Positions 19,876-28,651 of a stretch of DNA of 64,000 nt are shown here, piece by piece. The notes under the pieces were generated by a model. It saw only the letters and a program-made list of their open reading frames with translations, ran no database searches and was not told where the DNA came from. The stretch is from Apostichopus japonicus (Eukaryota > Echinodermata > Holothuroidea > Aspidochirotida > Stichopodidae): assembly GCF_037975245.1 (NCBI RefSeq), contig NC_092569.1, positions 23,404,168-23,468,167 on the forward strand, given 5' to 3'. A program made the translations under genes and the position numbers. The stretch's first letter is position 1. Each line of letters opens with the position of its first letter.

Positions 19876-20562
19876 ATGGTGTTTAATGCTAGTAACTCAT
19901 TCAGATGGGATCACAATATTACCATGAATGATAAAATTATTAATCGGGTTAACACTACTAAGTTCTTGGGTGTACACATAGACAATAAACTTTCGTGGCG
20001 TGATCATATATCAGCAGTCTGTAACAGAGTGGCTAGAAATACTGGTATTATATGCAAATTAAAACATTATTTACCTCCAAATATACTCAGAACACTCTAT
20101 GTAACTCTGATTTTACCCAAATTAACTTATTGCACGACTATTTGGTCAGGAACCTATTCTACAAATCTTAATCACCTATGTGTCCTCCAGAAGAGAGCTA
20201 TCCGCCATATTTCACATGCTGCACCACGTGATCATACTAGCCCATTATTCAAAAGATTAAATTTATTAAAACTAAATGATATTATAAGAGTCCAGCTTGC
20301 AACATTTGCATATAAAGCATGGAATGGATTGCTACCCGAGGCTTTTAAAGATTTTATATATAGTAATAGACTAATCCACAACCATCAAACACGCCATTGT
20401 AATAACGCACATGTTTTATCCCAACGAAGTACTTTAAGTTCTTTTAACCCTCGTATTCGTGCTATAAAAACGTGGAATAATCTCCAGGATAATGTTAAGA
20501 ATAAGCCTTTTTACTCTGTATTCAAAAGGTATCTCCAAACTGTAATTATTTTTCACTATTGA
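19876..20562 (+). CDS. LINE ORF2, C-terminal (thumb and tail) part
   Basis: Third frame of the same ORF2. It opens directly after the previous break with YMVFNAS, then TTKFLGVHIDNKLSWRDHI (thumb motif), LPKLTYC.TIW, LQKRAIRHI and a C-terminal Phe/Arg-rich tail ending at 20,562. Typical for jockey/CR1-type ORF2. Only the two one-base shifts separate the three ORF2 pieces. Confidence 0.85.
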   Translation: MVFNASNSFRWDHNITMNDKIINRVNTTKFLGVHIDNKLSWRDHISAVCNRVARNTGIICKLKHYLPPNILRTLYVTLILPKLTYCTTIWSGTYSTNLNHLCVLQKRAIRHISHAAPRDHTSPLFKRLNLLKLNDIIRVQLATFAYKAWNGLLPEAFKDFIYSNRLIHNHQTRHCNNAHVLSQRSTLSSFNPRIRAIKTWNNLQDNVKNKPFYSVFKRYLQTVIIFHY

Positions 20563-20731
20563 TGGATTTATTCTTGTGTGTGTTTGTGATTAGATCGTTA
20601 TAAAGATTGTAAGAATTGTTTATTAACATAATTAATTTCAATTAGTGTCAATTCGATTATTTCATCATTGTAGATGCTACTATTAACTTTTCTTTTTCTA
20701 TTCTTAAGTTTTTCTTTCTTTTTTTCATTTT

Positions 20732-20781
20732 GGGGAGTCTCCTAATTTGTTAAGCCTTGCAGGCTTTATAGGAGACTTCCC
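20732..20781 (+). other. 3'UTR hairpin of the LINE
   Basis: GGGGAGTCTCCTA pairs with TAGGAGACTTCCC around an inner AAGCC / GGCTT stem. It lies about 40 bp before the tail. Such 3' structures are often recognised by the element's RT; that role is inferred here. Confidence 0.6.
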
Positions 20782-20829
20782 GTCACACTGTAAATTGTGA
20801 TGAAACAAATAAATATACAAACATACAAA

Positions 20830-21029
20830 GCCAAAGCTCTGTTGAATTCCCGATCAATACGATTCAGGTCATCTTTAATACGATGCATGGATTCCCGAAT
20901 AGACTTGCCCAAGTCGTCTACCTGCTCCTGGTTATGGTCCTCGTCTGAGGAGTTGTATAGGCTATCTCGCCTAACAAAATCTAACGTACGTTGTGAAGGC
21001 GTTGTCTGCTGATTCTTATTTTTAGCCAT
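20830..21029 (-). pseudogene. L1-type ORF1, N-terminal part
   Basis: The minus frame from an ATG at 21,029 reads MAKNKNQQTTPSQRTLDF, then an acidic and heptad-like segment (DDLGKSIRESMHRIKDDLN). It stops making sense at about 20,830, where the 3' tail of the + strand LINE begins. It fits as the missing front of the ORF1 at 15,362-15,870. Confidence 0.65.
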
Positions 21030-21049
21030 TTTAGTTGCTCTTCAAGTAC

Positions 21050-22140
21050 GGGAGGAGGGACTCATGATGACAAACAATTGAGAATAGTGATTATGATTAT
21101 TTACTTACTCTCATATGAGTAGTAAGTTAATGTCCCGATATAGTTAATAAGGATGAATTCTGTGGAGCCCAAATAACGTGGAGCACTCTACTACACCGCC
21201 ATATTGCATAATGAATATGAATAAACAAAATGAACAGGATCATATATGTGTATGTAGTTGGGTCATTGAGTTTATATTCCTAAAGAAGAGAAGCGTAACC
21301 AGCGGGAAAAGTAGGCTGGACATCCACCCCCCTAGTCAAATGTCTCCCCCCCCCCGATGACAAATGTGGGAAAGAAAAATATTGGACGCACATGACAAAA
21401 TGCATTTAAAGGCTCAGTTAAACCAGTTCGCGGTTGACGTTCATCCTTAATTGACGGGAATTCTCAAATTTTATACCAGCCAATTGCGTCTAATGTAAAA
21501 TATTATCCTATCATGTTGCTTTCTGTTATCGCTACGAGGTCCCCATCCCCCATTCGAGGCCCCCATCCCTGTCAAACATGCTACCAAACGAGATAACCTG
21601 CTACCATGCTTGTTATATTAAGTGTATGTTTATAACTTTTTGTCCATCGTTAGTTATATTGACCGTCCGTTACTCCGAACAAAGTCTTGTTACTTGGAAG
21701 CTGCAGCATGATATATAACGTAATTCGTAGACAATGAGGTCTGTAATGTTGAAGAAATATTCCAAACCAAAGGGAAAACTTCATATAAAACAATTAAAAG
21801 TACTACAAACTGACCCAAATTGTCAAAACCCCATCTCTGTTTGACCTTTTTTAATTGATCCAAATTCTAAATTTGTTTCGGTGAATAAACATTTTACTGA
21901 AAAAATGAACCATCCAATAAAAAATACACATGCATTTGTAGACAAAGTCCGAGAGATTCTTCAAGTACTGTAAATAGTACGAGAACAGAGCACACATGGT
22001 TATCAGCTAAGAGTATAGTGAGTTTATCCAAATGCGTTGCCAGGGGGCCAATGGGGCAGTCGCTCCGCCCTCCCCCCCCCCCAAGAAAAATCTTTGAGAC
22101 ACTCACACACGCATATGGCAAGCCAAGTGGGACAAACTCC
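21050..22140. other. intergenic, no gene seen
   Basis: Begins with what may be the 5'UTR of the L1 relic. It contains C tracts near 21,347 and 22,070. Open frames are short, Pro-rich or antisense to homopolymers. Nothing is supported. Confidence 0.5.
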
Positions 22141-22430
22141 GCATAATATATCCGCGTATTAATTCGAATTTGGATATATGATCGTATTAATTCGTATTTT
22201 ATAACACGTATTAAATCATGCTGTTGACTAGATCAAGAAGATTTGGCCTGGATGTACTTGAATAGAGACTAACTCATTTATTGCCCTGGAGAGGCTGCTT
22301 TGTGATCACTCTCGAAACACGTTTGTGAAAGCTACAAGACATGCCAGTTATTGTCTGATTTAATACGCGTTTATATTCTAATTAGTACGTGTAGATATTC
22401 GTATTAATGTGTTTTATGGATGTACACGTC
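22140..22430. repeat. possible short inverted-repeat element
   Basis: CGCGTATTAATTCG and CGTATTAAATCA near 22,152-22,220 face ATTTAATACGCG and TTCGTATTAATG near 22,356-22,408 in partly inverted order. This could be a MITE relic. The arms are imperfect and the limits uncertain. Confidence 0.35.
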
Positions 22431-22454
22431 AGATGCTAGATCATCAAATGACAG

Positions 22455-23155
22455 CTGCCCTTTATTTCATTTTGCTGATGATACTACATAATTAATGATA
22501 AAGGTTGATTACAAAGGATGACGATAATGCTTATTTAGTTTAAATAAATGGGTTTTTTTTATCGTGAAGAAGAAAAATGAGATGGTAATTGATTTTAAGA
22601 AAGTTATAATCTAACCCACGGATGTAATCATTAAAGACAGCGTCGTCGAACGCGTCTCCACCTACAAGTATATTTGTTTTTTTAACGTATATTATCAGCT
22701 TGCTTGGCACGACCACATTGATTATTTGGTTCAAAGGATCAACCTGAGATTGCATTGCCTCCGTAAGTTAAAGCAATTTAATATCAATACTCGAGTTCTT
22801 TCTAGTTTTTGTTTCATAATCCCGTGATTTGCAGTGTGTGGCTGTATTGTACTGAGGTGGAAATGCTGACGGTACAGATAAATAAAACGTATTGATTTCA
22901 TTATTAGACAAGCTATAGCCGTACGTTAGGAGATAATCAGCTTACTCATCATTTCTCATCATTTCAACGTTATCTTGAGGCTAGGCTTAACACCGTACTT
23001 GACGATAACAACCACCCCCTATAAGTGTAGATCTTAATAGTGCAATAATCCCTCGCAGTGCAAGGTTGAGACTACCATATGCTCTTACAAATCAACACAA
23101 ATCATCATTTATCCCTCGTTGTATTAAACTTTATAACAATCTATTTAATCGCTAG
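22455..23155 (+). pseudogene. LINE reverse-transcriptase C-terminal relic
   Basis: Plus-strand frames, much shifted, read FHFADDTT (RT motif C, at about 22,467-22,490), EMVIDFKK, VSTYKY, FQRYLEARLNTVLDDNNHPL (about 22,963-23,023) and PYALTNQHKSSFIPRCIKLYNNLF, ending at a stop near 23,155. This order is the end of a LINE ORF2. The wording differs from both other LINEs here, so it is a third family (Rex1/CR1-like guess). Confidence 0.6.
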
Positions 23156-23999
23156 GTTTCTGGTATTTTACTATTTTACTTTCCTACTTAAACTTCGTTG
23201 TCTCTTCCTCCTAGCACAATTATATATTATTACTCTCTTGTTTTTTCCTTCTTTTTTTGCATTATTAGGGCCTATGTATTTATCATGTTTTTATTGCGAG
23301 CACGCGATTGCCCTTTGGGGATACATACAGTTGAACTTGAATCTGTTATGGAAGCAATGCTTACTTTGTGATGTTATATAACACACATACGTCGAGCTGC
23401 AGGTTCAAGCATAAATTGGTTCGAATATATCACAGGTGCAGTAAAAATGTCCACAGCATGGGTAACATAAAGTAAAGTATATGCATCAACGGAGTTTTTC
23501 GTGAAAGTAGTACATGCAGTTAATACAGCCGAAAAGTGTATACTAATTAGTCACAAATTATTTCTCGTCAAAGGCCATCTCTTGCTCTAGTGACAAAAAT
23601 TGTTGTCCGAAGAATCGAATTCAGATCCTTTCATTCGGATAACTTACAATCGGAGACTCCCGTATGTCTCATTTTGCAGTTTGCATTTTTTCAGCCAACT
23701 GCCCGCTGCGGATAAAATCAAACTGTACCATGCCAACTTCAACCCGTAACAACGATAGCTTAGAGAGCAATGCATTTACTTCACAAACCTTTAACTTCGA
23801 TAACCTTGATATCATTATTTATTGCTCGATTGGCATTCCATAAATTTAGCGTGCAATTCAGGTAAGCACGTATACGTAGGCGGGATATCATCCTGACACG
23901 TAACGAGGGGCGTTGCTCAATGGTATGAAGGACTCAACATTTATCAGATGCCAAATCATGGAGTTTGGTTCCCTTCGCTGTCACTTTTAAATGACTTAA
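23156..23999. other. intergenic with decayed tRNA-like heads
   Basis: At about 23,905-23,985 (+) there is a tRNA-like sequence with an A-box-like TTGCTCAATGG and a B-box-like TTTGGTTCCC. At about 23,610-23,680 a minus-strand GAATTCGATTC also resembles a B box. Both are weak SINE relics. No gene. Confidence 0.35.
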
Positions 24000-24505
24000 A
24001 TGACATGTTATATGTTACCAAAGAAAACTGACAGGTACGGAAGCGTATAAAAGACATGTAAATTGGCGTTTAGATGCAACGACTCGTCAACACGACAAGA
24101 AGTTGAAATTCACGTTTTGACGACATATTCTAAATTGTCAAAATGTCGAAAATCTGTTAATTTAAATCTTGTCGAGAAGCATCTTATCGTCATGATGACA
24201 AAGTGAGAAAATTCACGTTTTTGACGAGATCATACCAAATCGTTAAAATGTAAAAAATCTGAAAAATTATATATGTTTTGTCGGGATGAATCTGGCCAAA
24301 ACGTCAATTTTCCAATTTTTTGTATCATCCAGAAGAGTTCATACCTCTCGACAAAACGTCAGTGTTCGTTTTTTTTTTTTTTGACGAATTGTTACATCTT
24401 TCATCAAAACGTCACTCAGCATGTTCAGAGCCGTGTACGGCTCATGGCATGGTTCTTATACGCTTCCGTACCTCACAGATATCTTTGTAACATGCACATG
24501 TGTAG
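24000..24505. mobile_element. fold-back / MITE-like element with long terminal inverted repeats
   Basis: GGTACGGAAGCGTATAA (24,034-24,050) is perfectly inverted at 24,456-24,472. With mismatches the arms extend outward to about 24,000 and 24,505 (TATGTTACCAAAG versus CTTTGTAACATG). The interior carries several words of the type TTGACGA / CGTCAAAA spaced through it. No transposase frame. The target duplication is not clear. Confidence 0.7.
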
Positions 24506-24509
24506 TGGG

Positions 24510-27500
24510 GAGAAAAAGAAAGGACAATCTACGGAGAAACGTAACGGCAGGTTGTACAGTCTGACAGTATACAACAGAAAAATGATCGAAAATGTGGTGT
24601 TTTTTTTTTTAAATTGCAAGGACAACATAACCAAAACACTACATCAACTTTTTCTCTCGGTTTCCAGAGATAGCGAGGGGTAACATTCTATGCCTTTATA
24701 AAAACATATATGGCCCCGGGATCGTTAAAAGCCCATGCTGAATGGGAGGGTGTGGGGTGGTCCAAATTAATTCTGAGGCATATTTAAACTACAAAAAAGG
24801 TTTATAATAAGATAATAAGGTCTACATGGTGTTGAAAAAAACACTGTGCTTAAAATAATTCATACGTACATGGATTTGAGAAGGGTATTAGGGGAATGTA
24901 CACTCACACACTGGATCCAAGCCCGTAGTTGCTCATTATGAAGCATAGCAAATGAACAGTTTCTCAGTAAACATATGCGTTCGTTCGTCCGTCCTTCCGT
25001 TCGAACGTCCGTTCGTTCGTTCATCTCTCGATTTTAGTATATACACTTAGAGGTTGTATGTTGTAGTAACATCGGGTAACCTACTCACTAAGTGAGGGCT
25101 CCCTTTCCCATGGACCGAAATGTGACATCATGCTGTAACATTCCTTGCTGTACAAAACGGAGCGAGTGTAACTTTTTCTCTTAAATTGATTCTTTGGTGT
25201 AACGTTACTGAGTAAAAAGAAAGGCAACTATTCTTTACAAAAAAATAAACAAACAAAAAACAGCCCATTATGCAAGACATACAGAACAATGAGAGTACGT
25301 TATCAGTCGTCGCTTTTGATCATGATGCACAAGATCTAAAGTAAACTTTGTACCGGTTGATGAACGTAAACTATGAGGAAACAGAGATTTCAAGCGCCGT
25401 ACCCATTTCTCTCCGGTATCACTGTGCACAAGAAATTGGGTTTTAACATGCATGCCTGGCGAGAGGATGGTGGTACTCAAGGTAAAATTTGGGGATCGGG
25501 AGACTATGAAGGGCCCGGTAAAACATTGGGTGAAGAAAAATATATTCTCCTTTTCAAATATGCTATGAAGTTAAAAGGGGGGTCAGGTGGCATTATATGT
25601 TTCCATGGGCCCGCGATCTGACTTCCAACCCCCTGACCATCAAGTTTACACTTAAAGAACTTAGGATGTGTTAAAAATGTTTTCCATCTATATCACTGTC
25701 ACTAAATTTTATACTGCGCGATGTTTACATTCTTCCTGAATGAACTGTCTGAGTCCGTCGCTACATTTGAAAGTGGTGGCGGTATCTATAAAGAGTCGCG
25801 ACAAACTGTATTCATATCCAACAAACCCAAGATATATCCTATACGGTACCGTACAGTGCACTGACTCACAGTTACAGTCTCTGCGTAACATCTTCATCAG
25901 AGACGGCGGAAAAGGGGTAGGGATGTGGTAGGGGATGAATTTAGCCACCGCACCTTTGTCATTTGTATTTCTAAAAATCAATATATTGTAGTTGAAATTT
26001 TCAAGAAAAAACCAAAAACATCGAACGTTGAAGAATGTAGACGAAAGTTTGAAATAAAATAGTCTCCATTCTGAGATAAGCTCTGGCAAAATAATAGTTT
26101 CTTTTTGTATGTAATCAAGCAAAAAGTCGTAAAACCTGACAAATATTGAACCATTTTGAAAAGCAAAGCCAGAAATTTCGGTTTGTTACAGGTTGAACTT
26201 TCCAGAAGAGAGTCAAGTGAGATTAAGAATAAATAAAAGAAATTTAGAGATAAAATGTAGAAGTTTCCATGTTTCCATCTGAGCTACCGTAGCATAAACA
26301 AAAGAAAAATTCGTCTGGCAAAGATATCGAAACTGAACACCGGTTACATTTTCCCTACAACCACCCCCACATCCTTACCTCCACCACAGCAATTTTCGAT
26401 AGCTTTCTACTTACCCCCCCCCCCCACCCAATTTAGTTGTTGCTCCAGTTATCTTTTGACTTGTGCGAGAATATTGGTCTCACCACTTCCACCCCTCCCC
26501 TTGCCCTTTCCGCTCCACCGTCCAGACTCAAGGTCATATGGCTACATTGTTCATGTTAGGGGACTGAAAATGAACATTAACTAGTCACCTCGTAGAGTCC
26601 CCACTTAACACCCGTTTACATTAACTTTTCATTTTTCGTTACAAAATTTAGAACATTTCCTTAGGGAAATTCCAACATTCTTGGTGCAATTAGGCTGGAA
26701 TCAAGTACAGGGGTTACCCGGTATATATTAAAGGATCGATCTGGAAGCTTTCCACAGGCCTTTCCAGTTGTCATCATTCTGGCCATGAAATTTCCTTCAC
26801 TTGTATTTCCAAGACAATTTGATGAAAATCAATGGTATTGCAATTGTGATAAACCCTATACACTTCCCGTGTAACGGTGCTGATTGTCAAATACAAATGT
26901 AGTACATCATGGGTAACATAAACTCCATTGGCAATGAAAACATGTTAGACAGCATCAAAGAATAAACCGCATTTGAGTGATATTCTGCTGTTACCAGCTT
27001 TAATATGACTCACTGTAACGCTTCTAGATACACATCTGTACAATGCAGCTCCGCAGTCCATTTCAGAAATGCAGCTCTTCGAATCAACCAACACATGTGA
27101 TAAAATATGGTCTATAAAATATTGTCTCGGAAATATGGTAAACAACCAAACCAAGGGTCACAGTTTCTCGTCATGTCAGGTGAGATCGCAGGTCACATTC
27201 CGTAAGTTTCGTCACCATGCTAACACACAGGTGGTTGTGTAACTGCCAACCGTTGAACTACAGTGATTGGTGATTTCATGCGTAGTTCCTCGTAGCAATT
27301 TCCCGTGTCGTAGCGTAGGCCTACTTGGCAGGAACAAAAATGACTCTTCGAGTGACAAACATACATCAGAGAGCGAGATCAAAGGTCGATACCGAGAGAG
27401 CTGTTGTTAACCGTTGTGGAGCCAAAACGCTATTGTTGAAGGAGGCCAGAATATTCTATTCGACTATCCAGTTCAATATCTGTGCTGTGAACCTACTATC

Positions 27501-28600
27501 TGTGGCAGAGGTTTTCATCGGTGTGTAATAAACTCGCAATTAAGAAATAACACAGGCATATAGCCAACAGGCACAATGATCATTTTTTCGAGAATCTTCC
27601 TAGAAATAGGTTACTGACTTGAAAAAGTGAAGAAGCGGATATACCTGGCTGATGACTAGGGCAAAAGGAAAAAGCCCAGAATTATCCAAGCATGTGTATT
27701 GTTTGTGATTTGTTGCGGTTCGGTATGGGCTAACGTGTCCACTGGATATCATACAGGATGCAGCCGTATAATTTATTCAATCAACACAAATCTCGTTCTT
27801 CGCGTCTTTACAGTGGGTTGATATTTAAAGTCACTAAATGGAAGTATACTATGCATGTATGTGGAAGCTGTGAACCGGTTATGAGTTACATGGTGTTTAA
27901 CATGTAATAATATAATCATTTAAGGAGTTGTTTGAAATGTTCTCGGAATAAACTACAGTTTGGTTTAGCTGTAATCATCAACTCAGTATTTGGAGCAAAC
28001 CGTGACAGAATGTTTCACTGCTATCACCACGCAGTTTAATGGAACTTAATGGTCATTAACGCTCCGACTGGACCGCTAGGCCTGCTAGTAAATTCACGAG
28101 CGTCATAGATTCTAATTCCTCCGTCCGTGTTGTAACTATACAGAGTATAAACCTACAAGAAATCAGTTCATTGGAGGCAAAAAAACAGAACTTTGGAATC
28201 ATAAGACTACCAGTGTTTACTTATCATTGTATAACGTTCCCGGTTAGTGCCAAATGAAGCTTAATTGCTTACTTAAGTTTTAAGACTTTAAAAGGAACAC
28301 TGCTTTGCTTTTATATCTACTGATATAACTTCCTATAAATTGTGTGACTTATTGTTACTTATACACAGAAGTTATAGTTCCGCGGTTAAGTACGTGTGGG
28401 TGTATCCAGTATCGTCTGCTGTCTTTCTGTTCGAATTATGGATTATTACATCAACTTATTTTGTCAATTTTGGATACTGTTGTTTGAATGATTTCACGTT
28501 TTAACAATACATATTTCCCAAGTTGCAAGTTCAAACGAAAACTGGGAGGTTATAGTTAATTAGTGGTAACGATAACGATATAAAGCATACCATACGCATC
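24510..28600. other. intergenic upstream of the TLR
   Basis: No supported gene. It includes a TTCG/TCCG tetranucleotide-like tract (about 24,979-25,022), C tracts near 26,407, and short antisense-prone frames with no recognisable domains or codon pattern. Some of the last few hundred bases are probably 5'UTR or promoter of the TLR, but I see no clear core elements. Confidence 0.5.
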
Positions 28601-28651
28601 ATATTTCAGTGTATCAAAGTGGATATATAGTAAAGTGTTTTTCTTATAAAT

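Larger units (their letters stand above)
15885..20825 (+). mobile_element. nearly intact jockey/CR1-superfamily LINE inserted into the L1 ORF1
   Basis: 5'UTR (about 250 bp with hairpins), ORF1 with three zinc knuckles, ORF2 with endonuclease and RT, a 3'UTR with a strong hairpin, and an AATAAA-type tail (AAATAAATATACAAACATAC). Without the internal SINE it is about 4.6 kb. ORF2 is interrupted only by two single-base shifts in A runs. I found no clear target-site duplication. Clade assignment rests on RT wording (NYRPISLLSVFSKIIER, GVPQGSILGP) and is not certain. Confidence 0.85.
12100..21050 (-). mobile_element. decayed L1/Tx1-type LINE, split by a nested LINE
   Basis: Minus-strand relics lie in the order ORF1 N-terminus (21,029-20,830), ORF1 C-terminal part (about 15,870-15,362), AP endonuclease (15,074-14,364), reverse transcriptase (about 14,330-13,593) and ORF2 C-terminus (13,284-12,300). 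Frameshifts, stops and an internal deletion in the RT show it is dead. The gap between the two ORF1 pieces is filled by an opposite-strand LINE. The same 3' end occurs downstream of gene B (63,300-64,000), so the insertion predates the A/B duplication. The outer boundary near 12,100 is approximate. Confidence 0.8.

Noticed and set aside
24273-24683. 136-codon plus-strand frame
   Set aside because: It lies across the fold-back element, a poly-T run and flanking DNA, with no domain or conserved start.
25709-26122. Minus-strand 137-codon frame
   Set aside because: No domain, no splice context and no paralogue in the window; overlapping frames of similar length occur on the other strand. Probably chance.
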